Shown here piece after piece: positions 26,248-36,212 of a DNA stretch of 64,000 bases. This stretch comes from Clostridiaceae bacterium (lineage in GTDB: Bacteria; Bacillota; Clostridia; Lachnospirales; Lachnospiraceae), in NCBI GenBank assembly GCA_910574345.1, contig CAJSZV010000022.1:1-64000 (forward strand), given 5' to 3'. Each line of letters starts with the position of its first letter. The stretch's first letter is position 1. The translations under genes were made by a program, and so were the position numbers. A model generated the notes under the pieces. The model was not told where the DNA came from. It did no database searches and saw nothing but the letters and a program-made list of their open reading frames with translations.

Positions 26248-28770
26248 ATGAACAATCATATTTTTCCCTTTTTATGGTTAAAAGGAGAATCACAAGAAAT
26301 TATTGCCGATTATATCCGGCAGATCCACGAATCCCACATCGGAGCCATATGCATCGAATCCCGCCCCCACCCCGATTTTCTCGGCCCCAAGTGGTGGGCT
26401 GATGTAGAAATGATTATCGCAGAACTGAAAAAATACAACATGAAACTCTGGATTTTGGACGATGCCCACTTCCCCACCGGCTATGCCGGCGGGGCCATAA
26501 AACAGAATCCCCGCCTTGGCAAAAAACTCCTCATTCACCGCCGGATTCAAATCCTGGGGCCCAAAAAACAGGCCGGAATCTATACCCTCATACCCGGAGA
26601 CGAAAATGCACGCCTTCTGGGGATCGTGGCAAAACAAGGAACCTCCCAGATTGATCTGAGCGGCCAAAAAGAAAACCCTATTCTATATTTTGACCTTCCA
26701 GAAGGACTGTGGCAGGTATTTCTCATATACGAATCCACAAAAGCATCATACAACCCCGATTATATCAATATGACAGACCCGGCCTCCTGCCGCCTGCTCA
26801 TTGACGCGGTATACGAATCCCACTACCAGCACTTCAAAGACGAATTTGGCCGCACCATCGTAGGCTTCTTCAGCGATGAACCCGGCTTCGGCAACGAAAA
26901 AGGCGTGAAAAATGACAGCGCCATCGGCAAAGACATGCCCCTTCCCTGGTCCCACCCCCTAAAAGAACGGCTTAAAGCCCGCTTAGGAGAAGACTACCTC
27001 ACAAAACTCACGGCCCTCTGGCAAAAAGAACCAGACAGCCCATACATCCGCCACGTATATATGGACGAATGCACCCGCCTTTACGACCAGTGCTTCTCCA
27101 GCCAGATCGGAACCTGGTGCCGTGAGCACGGAGTCGAATATATCGGACACATCATCGAAGACCGGGACTCCCACGCAAGACTCGGCGTAGGCCCAGGCCA
27201 TTTCTTCCGCTCCATGTACGGACAAGATATGGCCGGCATTGATGTGGTCCTAAATCAGCTGATTCCCGGCATTGACCAGAGCTTCCATCCCACATTTAAA
27301 GGCGGCTGGGACTCCGAATTCTTCCACTATGCCCTGGTAAAGCTGGGCACCTCCTTAGCCCACATTGACCCCAAAAAGAAAGGCCGCACCATGGCCGAAG
27401 TCTTCGGAGCCTATGGGTGGTGCGAAGGCGTATCCATGATGAAATGGATTACCGACCATTTTCTCGTAAGAGGCGTCAACCACTTTGTCCCCCATGCATT
27501 TTCCATGGCCCGGTATCCCGACTCCGACTGCCCGCCCCACTTTTATGCCCACAAAAGAAATCCCCTCTTTCCTTACTTCGGTTACCTTATGAACTACATG
27601 AACCATATGTGCTCCATTTTCTCCGGCGGTATTACCCTGACAGACGTGGCTGTCCTCTACCACGGAGACAGCGAATGGGCCGGAGACTACATGCCGGTGC
27701 AGAAACCCGCCAAAGAACTGACCCGCAGCCAGATCGAATTTGACATTATCCCCGCCGATGTTTTTACAGAAAACGAATACTTTTCCTACACCTTTTCCCA
27801 CAACCGGCTCACAGTCAACACCCAGCAGTACAAAGGCCTTGTGATCCCCTACTGCCAATACATCAGCAAAGAATTATACCAATTTGTCAAATCCCACAAA
27901 GACTTCCCCATAATCTTCCTGGAAGATTTCCCCATGGGACTTTATAACAGCCGCGAAACAATCACTTTTCAGGATATAGACCATGCAGCCTGTATTCCCG
28001 CTGCCCAGCTGGCCCCATGGCTAAAAGCACACGGCCTTGCCGGCATCCATACAGAATCCCCCTGCCCCTCCCTTCGGATTCACCGCTACCAAAAAGAAGA
28101 CGCCACTTACATCATGGCCTTCAATGAAGACCCTGTCCGCCAACTCCACAGCCGCCTTCCCCTTACGGACCCAGACCCCGGTTCCATACTCCGCCTGGAT
28201 CTTATGTCAGACAGTCTGACCCCGGCCTCTGTCTGCGGCAATATGCTCTCCATTGATCTGGAACCTTACGAATCCTGCGTATATATCCTGGGCAGCACCC
28301 CGGACAGACAGCCAAAACCCCCTGTGGTATATGACCAGACCCTTATGACCATCACATCCGCCGCAGACCTAAGCCTCTATGATTACAACACAAAAACCTT
28401 CTCCTCCGCCGGCCCCCTTAAAGAACTCTGCAATCTGTCCGCCCCCTCCTGTTACCCTGACTACAGCGGAATCTTTGCATACGAAATACCCTTTACCCTT
28501 GACCAGCCAGGCCCGGTACAGATTCATCTGGGAGAAGTCCATGACGCTGCCACCCTCTTTCTGGACCAGGAAAAAATAGGCATGCGCATCTGCCCGCCCT
28601 ACCGCTTTTGCCTAAACCACGTCAATCAAGGCCCCCATACCCTCCGGGTTGAAGTCGCCAACACCCTGGACAAGCACCACATGGACCTGATCTCCTCCGC
28701 ACAGGAGATCTCCCCCTCCGGCCTCTTAGGACCTGTCACAATCAAAATCCCTTCATCCAGAGGAGAATAA
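26248..28770 (+). CDS. Large glycoside hydrolase, GH106-like, with C-terminal jelly-roll domain
   Basis: This 840-residue cytosolic protein (no signal peptide) has a TIM-barrel-like N-terminal two thirds with segments typical of GH106-related hydrolases (LWILDDAHFPTGYAGG, VGFFSDEPGFG, GHIIEDRDSHA, FGAYGWCEG). The C-terminal ~150 residues form a galactose-binding-like jelly roll (YEIPFTLDQPGPVQIHLGEV, GPHTLRVEVANTL). GH106 includes alpha-L-rhamnosidases, but the exact activity cannot be read. Candidate acids are the E of SDEP and of IIED. It follows the EIIC gene by 37 bp. Confidence 0.75.
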   Translation: MNNHIFPFLWLKGESQEIIADYIRQIHESHIGAICIESRPHPDFLGPKWWADVEMIIAELKKYNMKLWILDDAHFPTGYAGGAIKQNPRLGKKLLIHRRIQILGPKKQAGIYTLIPGDENARLLGIVAKQGTSQIDLSGQKENPILYFDLPEGLWQVFLIYESTKASYNPDYINMTDPASCRLLIDAVYESHYQHFKDEFGRTIVGFFSDEPGFGNEKGVKNDSAIGKDMPLPWSHPLKERLKARLGEDYLTKLTALWQKEPDSPYIRHVYMDECTRLYDQCFSSQIGTWCREHGVEYIGHIIEDRDSHARLGVGPGHFFRSMYGQDMAGIDVVLNQLIPGIDQSFHPTFKGGWDSEFFHYALVKLGTSLAHIDPKKKGRTMAEVFGAYGWCEGVSMMKWITDHFLVRGVNHFVPHAFSMARYPDSDCPPHFYAHKRNPLFPYFGYLMNYMNHMCSIFSGGITLTDVAVLYHGDSEWAGDYMPVQKPAKELTRSQIEFDIIPADVFTENEYFSYTFSHNRLTVNTQQYKGLVIPYCQYISKELYQFVKSHKDFPIIFLEDFPMGLYNSRETITFQDIDHAACIPAAQLAPWLKAHGLAGIHTESPCPSLRIHRYQKEDATYIMAFNEDPVRQLHSRLPLTDPDPGSILRLDLMSDSLTPASVCGNMLSIDLEPYESCVYILGSTPDRQPKPPVVYDQTLMTITSAADLSLYDYNTKTFSSAGPLKELCNLSAPSCYPDYSGIFAYEIPFTLDQPGPVQIHLGEVHDAATLFLDQEKIGMRICPPYRFCLNHVNQGPHTLRVEVANTLDKHHMDLISSAQEISPSGLLGPVTIKIPSSRGE

Positions 28771-28790
28771 TATCACGCCATCAAAAAAGC

Positions 28791-28816
28791 GCCGCTGCCC
28801 TTTCCCCGGCAGCGGC
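28791..28816 (-). terminator. Intrinsic terminator of the ADP-ribosylglycohydrolase gene
   Basis: GCCGCTGCC and GGCAGCGGC form a perfect 9-bp stem. On the minus strand it is followed by GCTTTTTTGA. It also lies just after the plus-strand glycosidase. Confidence 0.85.
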
Positions 28817-28853
28817 ATCCATCCCTGCAAAAACAATGGATCAGGTATCCCCC

Positions 28854-29831
28854 TCACAAACTCCCTTCCCCCTTCCAAAACCCTTCAAGAAGCCCTTCCA
28901 CCCGCTCCCTCTCCCTGAGCATGCCAAGCCACCTGTCAGGAATCCCCTTCCTGCCATACACAATCCCCGCCAGGCCACCCGCCACACAGGCCGTAGTATC
29001 CGTGTCATTTCCCAAAAGAACCGCCCTCTTAACCGCCTCCTCATAACTGCCCGCCCCTTCCAGCACCATAAATGCACTCCGCAGACAATCCACTACATAC
29101 CCGCTCCCCTTCCCCTCCCAGGGAAGATCCGGACGTACGCTCCACTCCAGCTCCCGCCCATACTCCGGCATACCCTCATATATAGAACGCAGCCTGGCCA
29201 CCCCTTCCCTCAGAGCCCGACTGATCCCCTGCCCCTCAAGAAGCCTGACAGCCACAAGACAATACAAGGCACAGCACACCTGGTTGCACAGGTGGCCGTG
29301 GGTAATAAGACACTGCCTGTGGGCATCCTCCACAAGCCTTCGGTCCCTCTCCCCACTGACCCCCTTCTCCCTCCCCCAATGCCATAACGCCAGAGGAAGA
29401 ACCCTCATCAAAGCCCCGTTGCCCTTGCCCTCCGGATTCAGCAGGCCGCACTCACAGGCGGAAACTCCCCTCCTGTAAGCAGTAAGGGCATTTCCTGTCT
29501 GAATCCCCACATCAAAAACCACCCCATCCACTGCCCAGACCCCCTCCTCATACCAGGAAGAAAGAGCCCCCGCAAAATCCTCCAGAGAAAAACCCCGCCG
29601 CCTTATGAGACTGTCAAACAGACAAAGGGCCTGAGCCCCATCATCCGACCAGGTTCCCGCCTCCACCTCCGAATAAGTCTTTCTAAACCCTTTTGGCGGA
29701 ACCATGTCAATATCCTCATATTCCGGCAGCTCCTCCCTTTCGTAGAACTCATAAGGAACCCCCAGTGCATCCCCTATAAGCAGCCCGTATAAGCCACCTG
29801 CAAGTTTGTCATAAGCTTTCATTTTTTCCAA
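28854..29831 (-). CDS. ADP-ribosylglycohydrolase family protein
   Basis: This 325-residue enzyme belongs to the DraG/ARH family, which removes ADP-ribose from proteins or hydrolyses related N-glycosides. Metal-site motifs are seen: GDALGVPYEF, GTWSDDGAQALCL, KGNGALMRVLPLAL and LLGNDTDTTACVAGGLAG. I chose the TTG at 29829-29831 because GGGAGG lies 6 bases upstream; the longer frame to 30017 has no such site and reads into the neighbouring terminator. No partner ADP-ribosyltransferase is nearby. Confidence 0.88.
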   Translation of the reverse strand: MEKMKAYDKLAGGLYGLLIGDALGVPYEFYEREELPEYEDIDMVPPKGFRKTYSEVEAGTWSDDGAQALCLFDSLIRRRGFSLEDFAGALSSWYEEGVWAVDGVVFDVGIQTGNALTAYRRGVSACECGLLNPEGKGNGALMRVLPLALWHWGREKGVSGERDRRLVEDAHRQCLITHGHLCNQVCCALYCLVAVRLLEGQGISRALREGVARLRSIYEGMPEYGRELEWSVRPDLPWEGKGSGYVVDCLRSAFMVLEGAGSYEEAVKRAVLLGNDTDTTACVAGGLAGIVYGRKGIPDRWLGMLRERERVEGLLEGFWKGEGSL

Positions 29832-30002
29832 GATTATCCTCCCAATTCCTTGCTTTTGTTCCTCGTCCCATTCTTTCCCTCCCATAATTCCCTTACAAAA
29901 CGCATACACTACCTGTGAGGTGATAAAAATGATAGACATCCCGCAGCGAGATGCGCAATTATGTGGAAAATATGTTCCAATAACATCAGCCATACCAAAA
30001 GA

Positions 30003-30037
30003 ACCGGACAAGTCCACCCTGTCCGGTCTCTTTTTTC
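30003..30037 (+). terminator. Strong intrinsic terminator, active on the plus strand
   Basis: ACCGGACA (30003-30010) pairs with TGTCCGGT (30020-30027), followed by CTCTTTTTTC. On the minus strand it sits behind the acetamidase stop with a weaker TTCTTTT tail, so it may work both ways. No established plus-strand gene lies upstream; a short frame from ATG 29930 with GAGGTGATAAAA reads into the stem. Confidence 0.75.
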
Positions 30038-30061
30038 ATGTTCCTCTTGCCTCTCTTCCCC

Positions 30062-30961
30062 TTACGGCAGCCTGTACCCATAAGCCTCCAGCACCTTCAA
30101 AGGAAATTCCACCCGCACCGTCTTTAAGGGGTCCACCACCTGGCACACCACCATATTCGACAGCAGAGACATAAGCATCCCCGCCTCAAAATCATCCTTC
30201 CCCGCAGCCTCCCTCACAAAATTCTTCATAGCCTTGGCCGCCATATCCCCCGCTTCATCCAAAGTCTTCGCCGACTGAATGGTCATTACATCCCCCCGGC
30301 AGTACAAAAACGGAGCCGGCAGGCAGCAGTCCTTCACCACACTCACCCTCACAGTCACCCTGCCCCCCGTCTCCAGCCCGCATATCATTACCTCCCCGTC
30401 ACCCATAAGCCCATGAAGATCCCCCATAGACAAAAGAGCACCCTCCACATTCACCGGAAGATACAGCACAGACCCCTTCACAATCTTACGACAGTCCATA
30501 TTCCCCCCATGACTGTCCGGCGTATCCGTAGTAACTCCCTCCCCAGCCGGAGCCGTTCCGATCACCCCGATCATGGTATCCAGCTTTAATGTCACCCGCT
30601 CATCAAACACGGTCTCCCCATTTTTCAACTCAAATATCTTCGCAATCCGCCTGTCAAAATCCTCACGGAACACACCCGCCACCGGCGAACACCTCATAAC
30701 CCCCCAGGACCGAGGCTCAATATCAAGAATCTCCACCTTCAGCACATCCCCCGCCAAAGCCCCCCTCACATACAAAGGCCCTGTAGCCGGATTCTCCAGA
30801 GGACACTCCTTATCCCCCAAAGGCCTCTCCTCACTGACCACCCCATCATCATAACAATCCCTGGTCTCAAAAACTACCGTCTCCCCGCTGTCACACACTG
30901 CCGCCGGTTCCACACCCTTTACCAGAACCTCCGACACCTTGTCCCTTCCGATTACAATCAT
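30062..30961 (-). CDS. Acetamidase/formamidase family protein
   Basis: This 299-residue hydrolase family splits short-chain amides to acid and ammonia. Family landmarks are ATGPLYVRGALAGDVLKVEI, TDTPDSHGGNMDCR, LYLPVNVEGALLSMGDLHGLMGDGE and the N-terminal VFETRDCYDD. Start ATG 30961 is preferred because AAGGGGG precedes it; an ATG at 30979 overlaps the stop of the membrane-protein gene (ATGA). It seems to be the last gene of the long arginine-operon transcript, although no metabolic link to arginine is apparent. Confidence 0.9.
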   Translation of the reverse strand: MIVIGRDKVSEVLVKGVEPAAVCDSGETVVFETRDCYDDGVVSEERPLGDKECPLENPATGPLYVRGALAGDVLKVEILDIEPRSWGVMRCSPVAGVFREDFDRRIAKIFELKNGETVFDERVTLKLDTMIGVIGTAPAGEGVTTDTPDSHGGNMDCRKIVKGSVLYLPVNVEGALLSMGDLHGLMGDGEVMICGLETGGRVTVRVSVVKDCCLPAPFLYCRGDVMTIQSAKTLDEAGDMAAKAMKNFVREAAGKDDFEAGMLMSLLSNMVVCQVVDPLKTVRVEFPLKVLEAYGYRLP

Positions 30962-30975
30962 AACGTTCCCCCTTA

Positions 30976-32388
30976 TCATTTAACCCTCAAAGTCTCCCCA
31001 ATCAACTGATAACTGGACCAGACAGACAAAGCATACCCCACCAGAAGATTCACCGCGAATCCCCGCCAGGTATCAAGCTCTGTCATAAGAGTACCAAAAT
31101 TCATAACCACATACCGAACCGTATCAAAACTCGCATCCCACTCAAAAAACGCCCTGCACAAAATAATCACATAATCCAGCACACAGGCAAAAGTCACCAT
31201 AAACGCAGCAACAATCAGAGAAATCGCCGCCCCCTTTCTGTCTAAGCACCCCGACAGCCTCTCATACCCCTTCAAGGCAAATTTCAGCATAACATAACCG
31301 GCAATCCCCGCCACAAAGCCCACCATGCTGATCATAATCCACAGAACCACCCCCACAAGAGACCCCCCTATAGCCCCGATGATTCCCAAAAACACATTGC
31401 TTTTCCTCACCGGAACCAGGCGCACGCCGCTGCCATTGGTATAACCTGTGGAAGCAGAGCCGGTATAGCCATAGCCGCTCCCCGCTCCGGCCCCGCCAGA
31501 ACCTCCAGGCCTCCCCATACTCTCACCCATATATCCCCCGCCTGCACTCCCATAAGCACCATCCGCACCCTCATACACCCCATCCGAACTCCCCGGCACC
31601 TGCCCCGAACCAGACATCCCGGACACCCCGGACACCTCCGAGGCCCCAGACATCTCCGACTCCTCCGGCCGGTTCTGCCACACAGAAGCACGCCTCATAT
31701 TCTCCCTCTCCCGTCCCTCTGCATGGCTTGCGTCCCTCCAGTTCCTCACATACAACACGATGAGAAGCACAGCCATAACACTCCCGATAAACCCGACAAT
31801 AAAAAACGGCCTGGACACGCCAAAATCAGCCTGACCCAAAGGCACCCCCGACATATCAAGAAGGCTGATCCCCATATAATCCTCAAAATTCTCCTCCGTC
31901 ATAAACTCCTCTTCATAGAGAATATTCATGCACTCGATTGCAAACCCCCGGATATCATCCTCAATAGGCGCCGCCACTCCCCGAAGCATAAGAGGCTCCG
32001 GTTCCGCCGCATCCTCCTCATACACATAATCCATATAAGGCCCAAACCCCTCGTCAAGCTCCCCCTTCATTTTAACAATAAAAGGATACCACTCCTTATC
32101 AAACGCAAAATAATAATGATACGTCTCCTTAAAATCAGACGCAAACTCCTCCGTCAGCCCAATGATCTCCCAGGTTTTAAAAGCATCCTGCCTCCCGCTC
32201 CCACTGTCCTCCCAGGGGTCAAACCACTCCTCCCGCTGCTGTGCCCTGCTGGCCTTTTCCACGGCATCCAGATAAAAAAACAATCCCGCCAGGCCCATAC
32301 TCAAAGTCAGCACAAGGATTATGGCCGAAACCACAATCCCTATCATCGCCCGTCTCTTCTTCTTTTTATAATTCGCCGCGGCTATCAT
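30976..32388 (-). CDS. Multi-pass membrane protein with Gly/Ser-rich linker, unknown function
   Basis: This 470-residue protein starts with a basic tail and a transmembrane helix (residues ~15-37), then an acidic extracytoplasmic domain (~40-185), a second helix (~190-213), a long Ser/Gly/Tyr-rich linker (~215-320), and a C-terminal module of about four helices (~330-465). I recognise no characterised family. Its ATG overlaps the argD stop (ATGA), so it is translated with the arginine operon. A transport or envelope role is possible but unsupported. Confidence 0.75.
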   Translation of the reverse strand: MIAAANYKKKKRRAMIGIVVSAIILVLTLSMGLAGLFFYLDAVEKASRAQQREEWFDPWEDSGSGRQDAFKTWEIIGLTEEFASDFKETYHYYFAFDKEWYPFIVKMKGELDEGFGPYMDYVYEEDAAEPEPLMLRGVAAPIEDDIRGFAIECMNILYEEEFMTEENFEDYMGISLLDMSGVPLGQADFGVSRPFFIVGFIGSVMAVLLIVLYVRNWRDASHAEGRERENMRRASVWQNRPEESEMSGASEVSGVSGMSGSGQVPGSSDGVYEGADGAYGSAGGGYMGESMGRPGGSGGAGAGSGYGYTGSASTGYTNGSGVRLVPVRKSNVFLGIIGAIGGSLVGVVLWIMISMVGFVAGIAGYVMLKFALKGYERLSGCLDRKGAAISLIVAAFMVTFACVLDYVIILCRAFFEWDASFDTVRYVVMNFGTLMTELDTWRGFAVNLLVGYALSVWSSYQLIGETLRVK

Positions 32389-33584
32389 AAAGACGCCTCC
32401 AGCTTCTCAAGCATTAAATCCACATGGTCCTGAGTAACCACCAGCGGCGGAACAAACCGGATCACATTGGCCCCCGCACTGATCAATACCAGACGCTGAT
32501 CCAACAAGGCCTTAGAAACAATATCCCCCACAGGCCGGTCAAATTCCAGCCCCTGGATCAGTCCCTTCCCCCTGTGGCCCACTACACACTCGTGGTTCCC
32601 CGCAAACTCCTCCAGCCTCTCCCACAGATAAGTACCCATAATCCTCACATGTTCCAGAATATGCCGCTCCTCAAAAAGCCGCAGCACCGTATCCGCCGCC
32701 CTGCACACAAAAGGATTCCCCCCGTAAGTAGTCCCGTGATCCCCAGGCTTCATGGCATCCGCCGCCTTCCCACAGGCCAGAAACGCCCCCACAGGCACCC
32801 CGTTGCCCAAAGCCTTGGCCACCGTCATTACATCCGGCTTCACCCCATACTCCTGCCACGCAAACATAGAACCGCTCCGCCCCATGCCGCACTGAATCTC
32901 ATCCAGAATCAGCACCAAATCATGCTCATCACAAAGGGCCCTGACCCCCCTTAAAAACTCCTCCGAAGCCGGGTAGATACCCCCCTCCCCCTGAATCGTC
33001 TCCATAATAATCCCACAGGTATTATCATTCACCAAAGCCCTCACACTGTCCAGATCATTAAACCTTGCAAACCTGACCCCAGGAAGCAGAGGCCCAAAAG
33101 GCTCCCGATAATGATCATTTCCCGTAACCGAAAGAGCCCCCAGACTTCTCCCGTGGAACGAATGCTCCATGGCAATGATCTCATGACCGCCCCGGCCATC
33201 CCGGTTGTAAGCATACCGCTTTGCAATCTTAAGAGCCCCCTCCACAGCCTCCGTACCACTGTTGGTAAAAAACACCCTCTCCATCTGAGACGCTCTCAAA
33301 AGCCTCTCCCCGGCATCAGCTGCCGGCTCATTATAGAACAGATTAGAAATATGCAGAAGCTTCCCCAGCTGCTCCCCCATCTCCAAATTGTACTCTGGAT
33401 CATTGTACCCCAAAGCCATAACCGCAATCCCGGCCCCGAAATCCAGATATTCATTCCCCTCCAGGTCATATAAGCACACACCCTCCCCCCGGTCAAACAC
33501 CACCGGAAACCGGTTGTAAGTCTTATACAGCACCCGCTCCGCCCTGTCAATCACCCTGTCCTTTTCCATTCCGTCACTGGTCAT
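32385..33584 (-). CDS. argD: Acetylornithine aminotransferase
   Basis: This 399-residue class III PLP aminotransferase makes N-acetylornithine in arginine synthesis. Motifs: [47 protein letters not shown], the PLP-lysine region [16 protein letters not shown] and GTTYGGNP. Its start overlaps the end of argB by 11 bases. Operon order argC-J-B-D is the classic Firmicutes order. Confidence 0.95.
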   Translation of the reverse strand: MTSDGMEKDRVIDRAERVLYKTYNRFPVVFDRGEGVCLYDLEGNEYLDFGAGIAVMALGYNDPEYNLEMGEQLGKLLHISNLFYNEPAADAGERLLRASQMERVFFTNSGTEAVEGALKIAKRYAYNRDGRGGHEIIAMEHSFHGRSLGALSVTGNDHYREPFGPLLPGVRFARFNDLDSVRALVNDNTCGIIMETIQGEGGIYPASEEFLRGVRALCDEHDLVLILDEIQCGMGRSGSMFAWQEYGVKPDVMTVAKALGNGVPVGAFLACGKAADAMKPGDHGTTYGGNPFVCRAADTVLRLFEERHILEHVRIMGTYLWERLEEFAGNHECVVGHRGKGLIQGLEFDRPVGDIVSKALLDQRLVLISAGANVIRFVPPLVVTQDHVDLMLEKLEASL

Positions 33585-34470
33585 GATAAAAATGCTCCTC
33601 CTTTGAATTCAATATCGCCGTGCCGATCCCTTTGTTCGTAAATATCTCCAGAAGCAGACAATGAGGAATCCGCCCATCCAGAATATGCACCCTGGATACC
33701 CCATCCCTTATGGCATCAATACAATTCTGAAGCTTAGGAAGCATGCCGCCCCCCAGAGAACCACTGTTCACAAACTCCTGGGCCTCCCCAACTTCCATCT
33801 CAGAAATCAGAGAATCCTTATCCTCAAAATCCCGGTACAGCCCCTCCACATCCGTCAAAAACGCCAGCTTCTCCGCCTTCACCGCCCTGGCAATGGCACA
33901 GGCTGCATCATCAGCATTAATATTGTAGCTTAAATAATTATCGTCAAAACCAATCGGACATATAATCGGAAGAAAATCCTTTTCCAAAAGGTCATAGATC
34001 ACCTTGGGATTTACTTCCTTAATATCCCCCACAAACCCAATATCCTGTCCGCCAGAATATTTCTTATTACACTTCAGCATCATGCCGTCCTTGCCGCTGA
34101 TGCCCACCGCCTTCACACCCAGTTCATTGACCAGCTGCACCAGGCTTTTATTCACCCGGTTTAAAACCATTTCCGCAATCTCCATGGTGGCCTCATCTGT
34201 CACCCTCAGCCCGTTGACAAACCGAGGCTCCATGCCCACCTTGCTCACCCACTGGCTGATCTCCTTGCCCCCTCCGTGAACAATAATCGGCTTAAATCCC
34301 ACCAGCTTTAAAAGCACCACATCCTGAATCACCTGTCTCTTCAGGCTTTCATCCACCATGGCGCTGCCGCCGTACTTTACCACGATAATCTTCCTGTTAA
34401 ACCGCTGAATATAAGGCAGCGCCTCAATAAGCACCGCCGCCTTCTCCATAATCTTCGGATCCAAATTCAT
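33574..34470 (-). CDS. argB: Acetylglutamate kinase
   Basis: This 298-residue amino-acid kinase phosphorylates N-acetylglutamate. Motifs: [51 protein letters not shown], and [14 protein letters not shown]. Start ATG 34470 follows AGGAGGAG; longer in-frame starts up to 34524 are less likely. Confidence 0.95.
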   Translation of the reverse strand: MNLDPKIMEKAAVLIEALPYIQRFNRKIIVVKYGGSAMVDESLKRQVIQDVVLLKLVGFKPIIVHGGGKEISQWVSKVGMEPRFVNGLRVTDEATMEIAEMVLNRVNKSLVQLVNELGVKAVGISGKDGMMLKCNKKYSGGQDIGFVGDIKEVNPKVIYDLLEKDFLPIICPIGFDDNYLSYNINADDAACAIARAVKAEKLAFLTDVEGLYRDFEDKDSLISEMEVGEAQEFVNSGSLGGGMLPKLQNCIDAIRDGVSRVHILDGRIPHCLLLEIFTNKGIGTAILNSKEEHFYHDQ

Positions 34471-34545
34471 TCCATTCTCCTCCTCTTCCATATGAGCACA
34501 GGACTCACCCGCGCCGCCTTCCATGTCACCAAAAACCCGTTTCTC

Positions 34546-35775
34546 CTACGACCGGTAATCCGCGTTAATCTTCACATAATCAAACGTCAAATCACATCCC
34601 CAGGCAGTCGCACAAGCCTCCCCCATCTTCATATCAGCAATAGCCCTGACCTCAGGCTGAGACAAGATCTCCGTAGCCTCCCTTTCACTGTAATCCACAG
34701 CCACGCCGTTTTCGATGATTTTCAGCCTCCCTGCCCTGCTCTCAAAAAACAAATCCACCCTCTCCGGGTCAAACTCCGCCCCCGAATATCCCATGGCACA
34801 CAAAATCCGTCCCCAGTTGGCATCATGACCGAAGATTGCCGCCTTTGTCAGATTCGATGTAATGACGGATTTAGCCAAAATCACTGCCTCCTCCTTGGTC
34901 CTTGCCCCCACAATCCGCACCTCAAAGAGGGCCGTACACCCTTCCCCGTCCCCCGCGATCTTCTTGGCCAGGGTCTCATTCACCTCATGAAGAGCCGCCT
35001 TAAAAGCCTCATAATCCGGCCCCTTCTCTGTGATCTCCACATTCCCCGCCATGCCATTGGCCAGAAGCAGCACTGTGTCATTAGTAGAAGTATCCCCATC
35101 CACAGACACCATATTGTAAGTATCCCTCACATCCTCACTCAATGCCGCCTGAAGCAGCTCCTTTGAAATAGCTGCATCCGTAGTAATAAACCCAAGCATG
35201 GTACACATATTGGGATGAATCATACCGGAGCCCTTGCACATGCCCCCGATCGTAACCCTCTTTCCCCCCAGCTCCAGGGAAACCGCCGCTTCCTTCTTCA
35301 CCGTATCCGTAGTCATAATCGCCATGGCCGCTGACGCTCCATGCTCCAAATCCTCCCCCAGCCCCGAAGCCATGACCTTAACCCCGGCCCTGATCCGGTC
35401 CATGGGAAGCTGCATGCCGATGACCCCCGTAGAAGCCACCAGCACCGACTCCGCCGGAATCCTGAGTACGTTCGCCGCCTCATCCGCCGTGTCCTTACAA
35501 TATCCGTACCCCTCCGCCCCCGTACAGGCATTGGCAATCCCCGCATTGATTACCACCGCCTGGGCAAAAGGCTTATTATATACCAGATCCTGATCCCATT
35601 TCACAGGAGCCGCCTTCACAACATTGGTGGTAAATGTCCCCGCCGCCCTGCAAGGCACTTCACTGTAAATCAGCGCCATATCCTGCCTGTCCTTATACTT
35701 GATTCCCGCCGCCGCGGAAGCAGACTGAAAACCTATGGCCGCTGTCACTCCGCCCTCTATGATCTTATAACCCAT
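34546..35775 (-). CDS. argJ: Bifunctional ornithine acetyltransferase / N-acetylglutamate synthase
   Basis: This 409-residue precursor recycles the acetyl group in arginine synthesis. The self-cleavage site is seen at GDGEGCTALFEV, where Thr becomes the nucleophile of the beta chain (the residue before it is Cys rather than the usual Ala). Other motifs: YSEVPCRAAGTFTTN, GYCKDTADEAANVLRI, ASTGVIGMQLPMDRI, KGSGMIHPNMCTMLGF, GHDANWGRILCAMGYSG. Start ATG 35775 has GGAAGG upstream. The long frame to 35922 would overlap the zinc-ribbon gene. Confidence 0.95.
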   Translation of the reverse strand: MGYKIIEGGVTAAIGFQSASAAAGIKYKDRQDMALIYSEVPCRAAGTFTTNVVKAAPVKWDQDLVYNKPFAQAVVINAGIANACTGAEGYGYCKDTADEAANVLRIPAESVLVASTGVIGMQLPMDRIRAGVKVMASGLGEDLEHGASAAMAIMTTDTVKKEAAVSLELGGKRVTIGGMCKGSGMIHPNMCTMLGFITTDAAISKELLQAALSEDVRDTYNMVSVDGDTSTNDTVLLLANGMAGNVEITEKGPDYEAFKAALHEVNETLAKKIAGDGEGCTALFEVRIVGARTKEEAVILAKSVITSNLTKAAIFGHDANWGRILCAMGYSGAEFDPERVDLFFESRAGRLKIIENGVAVDYSEREATEILSQPEVRAIADMKMGEACATAWGCDLTFDYVKINADYRS

Positions 35776-35813
35776 CCTATTACCTTCCTTTCCGTTTTCC
35801 AAAGGCACCCCCC

Positions 35814-36197
35814 CTATGCCCTCCCCAAAAGTCCCAGAACCACTCCCGCTCCCATAAGCAGCAGCGCTCCTCCGACAATCCCCAGAATCATCCGGCTTAA
35901 CCTTCTGTCCATACGCTCCCATCCCTTTTTCCGATTCTCCAGATTCTCAAGCTCCCTGTTAAATTCCGCCTCTTCCAGAGCCAATTCCTCTTCGGAAATA
36001 TCTTTTCCCCACTCCCTTATATCCTCCACAGAAACCTCCATTTTTTCCTGGATTTTCCGTTCTCTTTCCTCCCGCCTCTGCCTCCTTTTTTCCTCCTCCA
36101 TCTCAGCCAGCTCCCTGTCCGTTACCAGAGGCACCTTGCAGTCACTGCACTCCCTTACCCAGTCCTCATACTCCATCTTACACTTGGGACAAACCAT
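35814..36197 (-). CDS. Zinc-ribbon, coiled-coil, tail-anchored membrane protein
   Basis: This ~127-residue protein lies inside the arginine operon between argC and argJ. It has a zinc ribbon at the N terminus (CPKC ... CSDC), a highly charged Glu/Arg/Lys coiled coil (~30-95) and one C-terminal transmembrane helix (ILGIVGGALLLMGAGVVLGLL). The ATG at 36197 is preferred; a GTG at 36206 is possible. It lies 15 bases after argC. No function known; not a usual arg operon member. Confidence 0.75.
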   Translation of the reverse strand: MVCPKCKMEYEDWVRECSDCKVPLVTDRELAEMEEEKRRQRREERERKIQEKMEVSVEDIREWGKDISEEELALEEAEFNRELENLENRKKGWERMDRRLSRMILGIVGGALLLMGAGVVLGLLGRA

Positions 36198-36212
36198 TCC
36201 GGCCACCCATAC

